A stretch of 28,422 nucleotides of DNA from CBDUBH01 sp965365345 (lineage in GTDB: Bacteria > Bacteroidota > Ignavibacteria > Ignavibacteriales > SURF-24), in the NCBI GenBank assembly GCA_965365345.1, contig CBDUBH010000045.1, positions 1 to 28,422 of the forward strand, written 5' to 3'. How positions within the stretch are numbered: the stretch's first letter is position 1; each line of letters opens with the position of its first letter. Below, one piece after another: positions 15,139 through 23,263 of the stretch. The notes beneath the pieces were generated by a model that was given only the letters and a program-made list of their open reading frames with translations, searched no databases and was not told the origin of the DNA. The translations under genes and the position numbers were made by a program.

Positions 15139-16746
15139 ATGTATAAGAATTATTTTTATCAAAACAGATCAGCAATTGAACTTCAAAATATTTTAAAAGA
15201 ATATTTTTTAACCGAAGCATTTTCGCAGGAAAAAGACAGAATAATTTTGCGCTTTGCAAAGAATAATGAAAATAAATTTTTGATAATTTCTGTCAATCAA
15301 AATCTTCCTTTCGTTTCAGTTAAAGATGAATTTCACAGAGCTAAAAAAAATACGATAAACTTTTTTGAAGAATTTTTCCCGGCTGAAATTAATTCAGTGA
15401 AAATTGCCGAAGCTGATAGAATTATACAATTCGATTTTTCAAGATTTCAGATTTATTTTTTGATAAAAGGAAAAGACACAAATCTAATTTTGATAAAAGA
15501 AAATGATCTTCATTCTTTTAAAAAAATTACCGGTGATGAAAGATCAAAACTTATTGATGAAATTAGTTCGAAAAATTTTATTGACAAATTTGAAATGCCG
15601 GAAATTCAAATTGAAGATGAAAATTTGCAAAGATCATTTCCCTATCTCGGCAAGGAAATCATAAATGAATTTAAACTGCGTAATTCTTTTGATGAATACA
15701 TTTCGATAAAAGATTTGATTAATGAAATTTTCTCGGGGAAGATTTCAATTTTTTATGATGATATTTTGAATAAAGTAGTTTTTGCTCCGGAAAATTTCAA
15801 AATATTTTATCAAAAAGAGCCGAAAATATTTGATAGTTTTTCATCTGCATTTAATTTTTATCTCATCAAAAAATTTCAGCTTGAAAAAGTAATTGATTTA
15901 AAGAAAAGGATCGGAAAATATCTTGAACAAAATCTTGAAAAATTAAGCAGTAAATTAAACGAAATAAAATTTAAAATTGATTCACCATCAAAAGAAATTG
16001 ATCTTAGAAATACGGCAAATTTGCTTTTAGCAAATCTTTATAAAATTCAAAAAGGAATGAAAGTAATTGAGCTTGAAAATTTTTATGATGAAAACAAAAT
16101 CATTAAAATAAAATTGAATGAAACTTTGGATGCTAATCAAAATGCAGAAAGATATTTTGAAAAAGCGAAAAATGAAAAACAAAGCAGAAATTTTTTAGCG
16201 GAATTATTCAAACAACTTTCACTCAAACGTGAAAAATATTTATTTTTAAAAGATAGATTTGAAAAGTCTGATACAGCGGAAGAATTATCACAAATATTTA
16301 AAGAGTTGAACTTGAACGCAAACAATGAAAATCAAAATTACAAAAAAGAAAAATTCAATTTTAAACATTACATTATTGAAAATAAATATCATGTGTACGT
16401 CGGGAAAGACAGCACAAATAATGACGAACTAACAACAAAATTTGCAAAGCAAAATGACATTTGGTTTCATGCGCGCGGAGTTCCGGGCTCGCATCTAATT
16501 TTGCGCGTTGAAAATTCAAAGGAAGTTGTTCCTAAGAACATAATAAAATTGGCAGCTTCAATTGCGGCTTATCATAGTAAAGCTAAAACGGCAAAAACCG
16601 CTCCTGTTGCTTATACTTTCAAAAAATTTGTAGTTAAAAGAAAAGGAATGGAACCCGGTAAAGTAGCACTGTTAAAAGAAGATGTTGTTTTGGTTACTCC
16701 TGAAATTCCAGCATCTGCAGAATATGTAAGTGAAAGTGAATTTTAG
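15139..16746 (+). CDS. rqcH: NFACT family protein, RqcH-like ribosome quality control factor
   Basis: RqcH binds split 50S subunits carrying a stalled peptidyl-tRNA and recruits tRNA-Ala to add alanine tails that mark the chain for degradation. 535 aa. The NFACT-N domain covers about residues 1-165 and includes ADRIIQFDF with the Asp93-Arg94 pair that matches the essential DR pair of RqcH. A helix-hairpin-helix-like middle and a long Lys/Glu-rich coiled coil (about 255-400) follow. The C-terminal NFACT-R domain has NKYHVYVGKDSTNND, KQNDIWFHARGVPGSHLIL, AASIAAYHSKAKTAKTAPVAYT and VVKRKGMEPGKVAL. It may alternatively be called a fibronectin-binding protein (FbpA-like) in annotations. It is a single gene on the plus strand with a 134-bp divergent promoter region. 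Confidence 0.93.
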   Translation: MYKNYFYQNRSAIELQNILKEYFLTEAFSQEKDRIILRFAKNNENKFLIISVNQNLPFVSVKDEFHRAKKNTINFFEEFFPAEINSVKIAEADRIIQFDFSRFQIYFLIKGKDTNLILIKENDLHSFKKITGDERSKLIDEISSKNFIDKFEMPEIQIEDENLQRSFPYLGKEIINEFKLRNSFDEYISIKDLINEIFSGKISIFYDDILNKVVFAPENFKIFYQKEPKIFDSFSSAFNFYLIKKFQLEKVIDLKKRIGKYLEQNLEKLSSKLNEIKFKIDSPSKEIDLRNTANLLLANLYKIQKGMKVIELENFYDENKIIKIKLNETLDANQNAERYFEKAKNEKQSRNFLAELFKQLSLKREKYLFLKDRFEKSDTAEELSQIFKELNLNANNENQNYKKEKFNFKHYIIENKYHVYVGKDSTNNDELTTKFAKQNDIWFHARGVPGSHLILRVENSKEVVPKNIIKLAASIAAYHSKAKTAKTAPVAYTFKKFVVKRKGMEPGKVALLKEDVVLVTPEIPASAEYVSESEF

Positions 16747-16824
16747 AATTAGAGAATGTAAGAAGTGAGGCGTTTGAAAATTTAAAGAAGTAATTACATG
16801 GTTTTAAAGCCATTTAAAGTTTTT

Positions 16825-16852
16825 ATAGAGACGAGATATATCTCGTTTCTAT
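16825..16852. repeat. 28-bp near-perfect palindrome, REP-like
   Basis: The left arm atagagacgagata and right arm tatctcgtttctat are complementary at 13 of 14 positions; the odd pair would be a wobble in RNA. It lies in the convergent gap between rqcH and apt. It resembles the widespread GTAGAGACG...CGTCTCTAC type of intergenic palindromic repeat known from several bacterial groups. No long T-run follows on either strand, so it is a poor intrinsic terminator by itself. Confidence 0.6.
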
Positions 16853-16882
16853 GATTTTATTACAAAATAATATTTTTTTTAT

Positions 16883-16907
16883 AAAAAATTCCGGACAAGC
16901 CGGAATT
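16883..16907 (-). terminator. Intrinsic terminator of apt
   Basis: Read on the minus strand, the stem AATTCCGG, loop CTTGT and stem CCGGAATT form a perfect 8-bp hairpin followed by six T. It starts 27 nt after the apt stop, so it should end the polX-apt transcript. Confidence 0.85.
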
Positions 16908-16933
16908 AAAAATATAATTTTAGTTTTAATTTT

Positions 16934-17464
16934 TTATTCGCTATCGTACGCAATTAGCGAGCGCACATCATATTTCGAAAGTTTTTCTCTTCCATTTAAA
17001 AAAGTAAGTTCGATCAAAAAAGAAATTTGCGCAATTTTACCGCCGCATTTTTCAACTAATTTGCATGCTGCTTCCATTGTTCCGCCTGTTGCAAGAAGAT
17101 CGTCATGCATCAAAACAATATCACCTTCTTCAATTGCATCTTTGTGCATTTCAATTGAATCCAATCCGTATTCAAGTTCATAAGTTTCTTTAATTTTTTC
17201 TGATGGAAGTTTCCCGGGTTTGCGAACAGGAATAAATCCGGCACCTAATTTTTCTGCAAGCATCGCACCGAAAATAAATCCGCGTGATTCAACCCCAACT
17301 ACTTTTGAAATGTTTTTATCTTTTGCAAAATTTACCAGTTCTTCAAAAGCGATTTTTAAAGCTGTGTTGTCTTTTAAAAGTGTGGTAATATCTCTGAAAA
17401 CAATTCCTTCTTTTGGAAAATCCGGAACGTTGCGTATAAATTTTGAAAGATCTTGTGAACTCAT
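16934..17464 (-). CDS. apt: Adenine phosphoribosyltransferase
   Basis: Salvages adenine with PRPP to give AMP, in the cytoplasm. 176 aa, typical size. It has IRNVPDFPKEGIVFRDITTLL at the N-terminus (first 20 residues conserved in Apt), KVVGVESRGFIFGAMLAEKL, a PVRKPGKLP flexible-loop region and the PRPP-binding motif VLMHDDLLATGGTMEAA. The PRPP motif usually reads V-L-I/V-V-D-D-L-L-A-T-G-G-T; here the residue before the Asp pair is His, a small change. An AAGGGA ribosome site precedes the ATG, which lies 9 bp after the polX stop. The two genes share the terminator at 16883-16907. Confidence 0.96.
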   Translation of the reverse strand: MSSQDLSKFIRNVPDFPKEGIVFRDITTLLKDNTALKIAFEELVNFAKDKNISKVVGVESRGFIFGAMLAEKLGAGFIPVRKPGKLPSEKIKETYELEYGLDSIEMHKDAIEEGDIVLMHDDLLATGGTMEAACKLVEKCGGKIAQISFLIELTFLNGREKLSKYDVRSLIAYDSE

Positions 17465-17473
17465 TAATTTCCC

Positions 17474-19183
17474 TTAAATTATTTTGCGTTGGACTTTTCT
17501 GTTCAGGTAAATAATAAAATTTTTTAAGTCCATACAATTTATTATTTCTCCGGATGATAATCCACCTTTTCGTGCAATTCCAATTCCATATTTTAAATCT
17601 TCAATTCCGAAAGTAGTATGTGCATCAGGATTAACAGCAAACATGCAGCCTTTTTCACGAGCGTAAAAAATATTCCGCCAGTCAAGATCCAATCTGTGCG
17701 GATTTGCATTAATTTCAATTGCGACAGAATTTTGCGCGCATGCATCAATAACTTTTTTGATGTTAATTTCATAACCGTTTCGTTCAAGCAGCAATCTTCC
17801 AGTTGCGTGACCCAAAACATCGGTATTGGGATTTTCAACGGCTTTAATTATCCGGGCTGTCATTTCATCTTCAGTCATTTTGAATCTTGAATGAACGGAA
17901 GCAACTACAAAATCAAAATTTGATAAAAATTCATTCTCATAATCTAAATTTCCATTTTGCAAAATATCACTTTCAATCCCTTGAAATATTTTTATTTTTG
18001 AATCAATGTTCAATTTTAAAATTTCATTTTTTTGTTCAAGTACATGTTCCTCTTTTAAACCATTTGCGTAAAACGCTGCTTTACTGTGATCACAAACAGC
18101 GAGATATTCAAATCCAATTTTTTCAGCGGCATCACGCATTTCCAGCAAAGTATTTTTACCATCAGAATAAACTGTATGAAAATGAAGTAATCCTTTAAAC
18201 TTATCTAAACTTAAATCAGAATTTTTTCTGAATTGTTCAGATATCTGAAAATATTGGACTTCGCGCATTTCGGGAATTACAAAATCTAAATTTAAAATTT
18301 TAAATATTTCTTCTTCAGAATTTACTGAATTGTCGTTCAATAATTCGAGATTCAAATTAGAAAGAAATTCTTCAGCGCAAGAAATTATAAAATCCAATTT
18401 ATAAAAATCGCTTTCATTTTTTGCAACGTGAAGAATAATAGGAATTTCGGCAAAAGATTCTATCGTAAATTTGAAAACTTCCGATTGAAAAATATTTGGT
18501 AAGGTAAGATCAACTTCGGCTTTTTGTATCTTTCCCCTTTTTATAATTTCTTCCTGAAATTCCAAAATGTTATGTACTTGTGCGACAATTTCTATTTGTG
18601 AAATTGTTTCCATTGAGCGTATAAACTCGCCACTGATTTTAAATTTATCAATTGATTTAAATTTTGCCAGATTGTTTTGAGCAATTATAATTTCATCTTC
18701 AGCGTGATGAAAAAGAATTTTATTCTTAGCGCCTTTTATTCTTTCAATTTCATTTAAGATTATCTGTTGAGTTTTTTGGGAAAATCCTTTTAGATTTGCA
18801 ACAAGATCATTTTTACAGGCCTCTTCCAGTTCATCAAAAGAATTTAAGTTTAATTCGGAAATGAGTTGCTGAATTTTTTTATTGCCTAATCCTTTTATTT
18901 TCATAAATTCCAAAGTTGCCGGCGGAATTTCTGAAAGAAGTTTTTGATATTCTTCTGAGTATCCTTTTTCGTAGAATTCTTTTATGATAGCAAGAAGTCC
19001 TTTCCCGATTCCCTTAACATCTTTTAAAGTGTCATTCTGAATTTTTTCTTCAATGTTTTCAAGGGTTTTAAGCGCATCTGCTCCTTTTTTATAAGCACTT
19101 ATCTTAAAAGGATTTTCATTTTTAATTTCCAAAAGTTCGGCTATTGAATTTAAAAGATTTACAAGTTCAGATTGCAAAGACAT
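17474..19183 (-). CDS. polX: PolX-family protein with degraded polymerase site and intact PHP nuclease domain
   Basis: 569 aa, the full PolX layout: 8-kDa-like N-terminal domain, two helix-hairpin-helix segments (about residues 52-75 and 93-150), family X palm region (about 180-245) and C-terminal PHP domain (about 330-569). The palm GSxRR motif reads GEFIR (185-189). The first two catalytic Asp positions (DLD in ETVKDLD of B. subtilis PolX) read Q196 and E198. Asp225 (VDLTL) is kept, but the following FTGSKxHN nucleotide motif is lost. The PHP metal ligands look complete: H334, H336, D341, H366, E404, H431, H459, D520 and H522. It is therefore probably a nuclease or phosphoesterase rather than a polymerase. 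It is coupled to apt downstream. Confidence 0.9.
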   Translation of the reverse strand: MSLQSELVNLLNSIAELLEIKNENPFKISAYKKGADALKTLENIEEKIQNDTLKDVKGIGKGLLAIIKEFYEKGYSEEYQKLLSEIPPATLEFMKIKGLGNKKIQQLISELNLNSFDELEEACKNDLVANLKGFSQKTQQIILNEIERIKGAKNKILFHHAEDEIIIAQNNLAKFKSIDKFKISGEFIRSMETISQIEIVAQVHNILEFQEEIIKRGKIQKAEVDLTLPNIFQSEVFKFTIESFAEIPIILHVAKNESDFYKLDFIISCAEEFLSNLNLELLNDNSVNSEEEIFKILNLDFVIPEMREVQYFQISEQFRKNSDLSLDKFKGLLHFHTVYSDGKNTLLEMRDAAEKIGFEYLAVCDHSKAAFYANGLKEEHVLEQKNEILKLNIDSKIKIFQGIESDILQNGNLDYENEFLSNFDFVVASVHSRFKMTEDEMTARIIKAVENPNTDVLGHATGRLLLERNGYEINIKKVIDACAQNSVAIEINANPHRLDLDWRNIFYAREKGCMFAVNPDAHTTFGIEDLKYGIGIARKGGLSSGEIINCMDLKNFIIYLNRKVQRKII

Positions 19184-19319
19184 GTGAGTATTTCCGGTTT
19201 TGATTTTTAATTTAAAATAAACTGAAGTAAATAATAAAACAAATATTTTATATAAAATACATTAGAGAAAATTTATAATTGTAAAAATAAAATTTAACAA
19301 ATAACTATCATTTTAAAAT

Positions 19320-19346
19320 AAAAAAGGCGCAAATTGAATGCGCCTT
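19320..19346 (-). terminator. Intrinsic terminator of dus
   Basis: On the minus strand, stem AAGGCGCA, loop TTCAATT and stem TGCGCCTT (8 bp, GC-rich) are followed by six T. It begins 4 nt after the dus stop and should end the IDH-MFS-dus transcript. Confidence 0.88.
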
Positions 19347-19350
19347 AATT

Positions 19351-20358
19351 TTAATTTGAATTTGTAATTTGCTCTTTGCTTTCTTCATGATTTTTTAGAT
19401 CTTCCAAAAATTTCAAAAGACGTTCTTCAACTTGATAATATTCATTTAATTTCATCAGATCTTTGCGAACCTCTGAAACATTATACAATCCTTTCAAATA
19501 TGTTGTATAATATTTTCTGAATTCAAGGATAGCGCGCTTTTTACCTTTGATTTCAATGGAATCTTTTAAGTGCCACAAAGCTGTTCTAATACGTTCTTCT
19601 TTTGTTAAAACTAAAGAAACTCTTCCGGTTGCCAATATTTCTTTAGCTTCCTTGAAAAGCCACGGATTTCCTATTGCTCCGCGTGCGATCATAACTCCAT
19701 CAGCATCAAATTTTTCAAATGCTGTTCTAACATCTTCTGCAGTAAAAATTCCACCGTTTAACACAATAGGAATATTCACAATTTCTTTTATTCTGGGAAT
19801 CCAATTCCAATCAGCATCGCCGTTATGTCCTTGCGAACGCGTTCTGCAGTGAACTGTTAATGCTTTAACCCCGACATCTTCAAGGCGTTTTGCAATTTCT
19901 AGAATATTAATATTTTCATTATCCCAACCGATTCTGGTTTTTACCGTAACCGGTAATTTTACAGAATCAATAATTTCTTTTGCCATTTTTTGAAGATAAA
20001 CAGGATCACGCATTAAACCTGCGCCTGCACCGCGGTTGCAAACTTTTTTTACCCAGCAACCTGCATTTACATCAATAATATCAGGATTTTCTTCTTCAGC
20101 AATTTTAGCTGCTTCTACCATTGATTCAATATTTTCACCATAAATTTGAATTCCGACAGGTCTTTCTTTTTCAACTATTTTTAATTTCTTTTTTGTTTTT
20201 TGAACGCTGCGAATCAATCCTTCTGAATTTACAAATTCTGTGTAAACAATATCGGCACCAAAACTTTTGCAAACATTCCTGAATGAAATATCAGTTACAT
20301 CTTCCATTGGTGCCAGTAATAGCGGTCTATCAAATTCTAAATCATTTATTCTGAACAT
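19351..20358 (-). CDS. dus: tRNA-dihydrouridine synthase (DusB-like)
   Basis: FMN enzyme that reduces uridines in the tRNA D-loop. 335 aa. The N-terminal LLLAPMEDVTDISFRNVC is the Dus FMN-binding start. VGIQIYGENIESM follows, then the catalytic Cys101 in DVNAGCWVKKVCNRGAGAGL, VTVKTRIGWD, ALTVHCRTRSQGHNGDADW, IVLNGGIFTAEDV and VMIARGAIGNPWLF. The residue after the catalytic Cys is Trp, where most Dus proteins have Pro. The C-terminal helical tRNA-binding domain is present. The start overlaps the MFS gene stop by one base (TAATG). Confidence 0.94.
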   Translation of the reverse strand: MFRINDLEFDRPLLLAPMEDVTDISFRNVCKSFGADIVYTEFVNSEGLIRSVQKTKKKLKIVEKERPVGIQIYGENIESMVEAAKIAEEENPDIIDVNAGCWVKKVCNRGAGAGLMRDPVYLQKMAKEIIDSVKLPVTVKTRIGWDNENINILEIAKRLEDVGVKALTVHCRTRSQGHNGDADWNWIPRIKEIVNIPIVLNGGIFTAEDVRTAFEKFDADGVMIARGAIGNPWLFKEAKEILATGRVSLVLTKEERIRTALWHLKDSIEIKGKKRAILEFRKYYTTYLKGLYNVSEVRKDLMKLNEYYQVEERLLKFLEDLKNHEESKEQITNSN

Positions 20359-21599
20359 TAAACTTTACCTTCAACTTCTTCATTAATTATTTTTTCAGTT
20401 TTCAAATTTTCATTTTGCATTTTTTTAAAATTTGAAGAATTGAAAATAACAATGCTAAAGATAAATGTAAATAACATAAATAAAGCACCTGTTAAAAAAG
20501 GAAATGCATAGCCGATATAATCAAAGGCAAATCCGCCCCAAAATGGACCTAAAACTCTTGCCAATGCCGAAAGCGATTGATTTATTCCAAGAATGGAACC
20601 CTGTTCGTGAGAGGCTGAATATTTTGATATCATACTTAAAACAACAGGCTGCATAATTCCGGTTCCAATAGCCAGCACAGAAATTGTAATTGCAAGTCCG
20701 AGAAAGTTATGAGAATACGGCATAAAAGCTAATCCGAAAATCATAATAAATGCGCCTGAAATAGCAAGTGATTTATCTTGAAATTTGTTAGTCAAAATTC
20801 TAATCAAACCGCCTTGTACAAAGGCTCCCGCAACACCCATTATTCCGAATAAGTAACCGATTTGCTGATCTGTAAATCCATAAACTTTGTAACCAAGCAG
20901 TGCAAAAGTACCGTAAATATTGGCTCCGGAAAAAGTTGCAACAAAAAATAAAAGTACAAGCGTACCGATTGTTTTACTTTTTAATACTTCGGCAGTTCTT
21001 TGAAAATCAAGAATCTTAATTTTTATTGAAGCGAGTTTTTGTTTTGAAGTATCAACAGTTTCTTTCAAAGAAAAGTAAGCAAAGATAAATGCCAATAAAG
21101 ATAAACCGGCGCTTGCAAAACCTGCAACGTGGTAACCGTATTTTGCCAGAAATCCGCCTATTATCGGACCAAACAAAAATCCCAAGCCAAAAGCCATTCC
21201 GATCATTCCCATTCCTTTTGAACGCTGATGCGGCGGCGTAACATCAGCAATATAAGCCTGTGCAACGGCAATATTGCTTCCGCCAAATCCGGCAAGAATT
21301 CTGGAAAGCAAAATCAAAAAGAAAGTGTTAGAAAAGCTGAAAAGAATATATGATATTGACGTAATCAGCAAGGTTATCAAAATTGTGGGACGTCTTCCGT
21401 ATTTATCAGATAATTGTCCTAATATAGGATTGAACAAAAATTGGATCAACGAAAAACTTGCAAATAAAATTCCAATTGCAAAATCGGAAATTCCCAATTC
21501 TTTACTTGCGAAAGTAGGAAGAATCGGAATTAAAATGCCAAAACCCATCAGATCAATGAACACCGTAAGAAAGATAGTAAAAAGAGAAGCTTTCCGCAT
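20358..21599 (-). CDS. MFS drug-efflux-type transporter (TetA/DHA1-like)
   Basis: 413 aa with twelve hydrophobic segments. TM1 carries FIDLMGFGILIPILP, typical of TetA-type DHA1 proteins. Loop 2-3 has motif A (GQLSDKYGRRP, about residues 61-71). TM5 carries the antiporter-like motif C pattern GLGFLFGPIIGG. A proton-coupled export of small molecules or drugs is likely; the substrate is unknown. It begins 3 bp after the IDH stop and overlaps dus by one base, so it is in the middle of a three-gene operon with no evident functional link to its partners. Confidence 0.9.
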   Translation of the reverse strand: MRKASLFTIFLTVFIDLMGFGILIPILPTFASKELGISDFAIGILFASFSLIQFLFNPILGQLSDKYGRRPTILITLLITSISYILFSFSNTFFLILLSRILAGFGGSNIAVAQAYIADVTPPHQRSKGMGMIGMAFGLGFLFGPIIGGFLAKYGYHVAGFASAGLSLLAFIFAYFSLKETVDTSKQKLASIKIKILDFQRTAEVLKSKTIGTLVLLFFVATFSGANIYGTFALLGYKVYGFTDQQIGYLFGIMGVAGAFVQGGLIRILTNKFQDKSLAISGAFIMIFGLAFMPYSHNFLGLAITISVLAIGTGIMQPVVLSMISKYSASHEQGSILGINQSLSALARVLGPFWGGFAFDYIGYAFPFLTGALFMLFTFIFSIVIFNSSNFKKMQNENLKTEKIINEEVEGKV

Positions 21600-21602
21600 A
21601 TA

Positions 21603-22619
21603 TTATTTATCCATTTCCCTTATAACTGCCTCGGCAAATTCGTTTGTTCCAACGTATGTATTCGGATTTATATCACGAGTAACAAATTTGCCTTCTTCAA
21701 TAGTTTTTGAAATAGCATTTTCAATTCTTTTTGCAGCTTCATGTTCGCCGAGATCATCAAGCATCATAACTCCGGCGAGCATAATTGCACAAGGATTTGC
21801 TAAATTTTTTCCTGCAATATCCGGCGCCGTTCCGTGAACTGCCTCATAAATTGCTGCATTATAACCGATATTTGCGCCCGGAGCCATTCCCAATCCACCA
21901 ACAAGTCCGCTAACCAGATCAGAAAGAATATCACCAAATAAATTCGTTGTAACAATTACATCAAATTGATGAGGATTCATAACAAGCTGCATGGACATAT
22001 TATCAATTATTCTATCATTAAATTCAATCTCCGGAAAATCTTTTGCAACTTCATGTGAAACATCTAGAAATAAACCGCCTGTGTATTTCAAAATATTTGC
22101 TTTATGAACTGCCGTAATTTTTTTTCGATTATGTTTTCTGGCGTATTCAAAAGCATATCGTACGATTCTTTCGCAGCCTTTTCGCGTAACTATACCAATT
22201 GTTTCTGCTGCTGATCTTGCATTATCAATATAATGTTCTATTCCACTGTAAAATTCTTCAGTATTTTCTCTAAATACAATAAGATCAATATCATCATATA
22301 AAGTTTTAAATCCTTTAAATGATTTTGCAGGTCTTTCATTTACATAAAGATCAAACTCTTTTCTTAAAGCAACGTTAACGCTTCGATAACCTTTTCCAAC
22401 AGGAGTTGCCAGCGGTCCTTTCAAAGCAATTTTATTTTTTGAAATAGAATCACAAACTTCCTGAGGAAGAGGATCACGGAACTTATCGATTGCGCTCATT
22501 CCTGCAATTTGTACATCCCAATCAATTTTTACTCCCGAATGCTCAATAACTCTAACAGCTGCTTTGGTAATATCCGGACCAATTCCATCTCCCGGTATCA
22601 ATGTAATCTGGTAACTCAC
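21603..22619 (-). CDS. NAD-type isocitrate/isopropylmalate dehydrogenase family protein, probably NAD isocitrate dehydrogenase
   Basis: Oxidative decarboxylation of a 2-hydroxy acid, most likely isocitrate to 2-oxoglutarate with NAD. 338 aa. It has LIPGDGIGPDI at the N-terminus, the substrate loop GKGYRSVNVALRKEFDLYVN (Ser80, Asn82 and Arg86 as in IDH3-type enzymes), FRENTEEFYSGIEH, TAVHKANILK, TNLFGDILSDL and the cofactor block YEAVHGTAPDIAGK. The Asp-Ile in that block argues for NAD over NADP. Isopropylmalate and homoisocitrate dehydrogenases are relatives, but SxNxxxR with NERP fits IDH better. The start is a GTG at 22619; the nearby ATG leads into an immediate stop. It is the first gene of IDH-MFS-dus. 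Confidence 0.88.
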   Translation of the reverse strand: MSYQITLIPGDGIGPDITKAAVRVIEHSGVKIDWDVQIAGMSAIDKFRDPLPQEVCDSISKNKIALKGPLATPVGKGYRSVNVALRKEFDLYVNERPAKSFKGFKTLYDDIDLIVFRENTEEFYSGIEHYIDNARSAAETIGIVTRKGCERIVRYAFEYARKHNRKKITAVHKANILKYTGGLFLDVSHEVAKDFPEIEFNDRIIDNMSMQLVMNPHQFDVIVTTNLFGDILSDLVSGLVGGLGMAPGANIGYNAAIYEAVHGTAPDIAGKNLANPCAIMLAGVMMLDDLGEHEAAKRIENAISKTIEEGKFVTRDINPNTYVGTNEFAEAVIREMDK

Positions 22620-22810
22620 TTTTTCATCTCGCTTTTTTAATAATAATACTTTATATCATTTAATAAATATTATCTTTTTTTAGGATAAAGTCCAAATTTT
22701 TTATATAAAAAGGAAGTAATCAATTACATTAATTCAAAAATCAATTCTTGATTAAGAAGTAAAATTTATTTAATTAAAATTATATTACAAATAATTTAAA
22801 GGAATTTAAT

Positions 22811-23263
22811 ATGTATTATCAAAAAAAGAAAAACGGCAGTATGGTTTTAGGTGTGATTTTAGGAAGCGCAGTCGCCAGTGTGCTAACAATGCTTTTTGCT
22901 CCTAAATCCGGCAAAGAAGTAAGACACGATATTTCCGAAAGAGCTGACAATGCAATGAAAATGACTAAAGAAACCGGCGAACGTATCCTGGAAAATGCAA
23001 AAGAAGTTTCAACCGATATTCAAAATAAAGCTAATCAACTTTTGAATATTACAAAAGATTACTCCGCAGGAAAGTATTCCGGTCCGAAAGAAAGTTTTAT
23101 GGCTGAATATAATAAAATTAAAAGTGCAATTAATGCTGCAATTTCTGTTTACCAATCAAATCAGGAAGAAGTTAAATCAACAGAAGAAATGGTGGAAGAT
23201 ATTTTCAGTGATTTTGAAGATGATACAACCCCGAAAAATGAAGGTATGGGAAGAAGAAGTTAA
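22811..23263 (+). CDS. YtxH-domain protein
   Basis: 150 aa. The N-terminal hydrophobic segment (MVLGVILGSAVASVLTMLFAP, about residues 11-31) ends in the YtxH signature FAPKSGKEVR. A long amphipathic, coiled-coil-like region (NAKEVSTDIQNKANQLL) follows, then an acidic tail (EEMVEDIFSDFEDD). Such proteins are membrane-anchored, often stress-induced and often called gas-vesicle-like, though the link to gas vesicles is weak. AAAGGA lies about 7 nt before the ATG. It is a single plus-strand gene whose stop overlaps the stop of the convergent TPR gene by two bases. The promoter must lie in 22620-22810, an AT-rich gap where I see no confident -10/-35 pair. Confidence 0.87.
   Translation: MYYQKKKNGSMVLGVILGSAVASVLTMLFAPKSGKEVRHDISERADNAMKMTKETGERILENAKEVSTDIQNKANQLLNITKDYSAGKYSGPKESFMAEYNKIKSAINAAISVYQSNQEEVKSTEEMVEDIFSDFEDDTTPKNEGMGRRS

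Noticed and set aside
16798..16813. Imperfect hairpin atggttttaaagccat as an rqcH terminator
   Set aside because: The stem is short and A/T-rich with a mismatch, and the T-run is several bases away. Too weak to annotate.
16851..17183. Plus-strand reading frame over the end of apt
   Set aside because: It lies mostly antisense to apt, has no ribosome site and no protein-family character. It is a shadow of the real gene.
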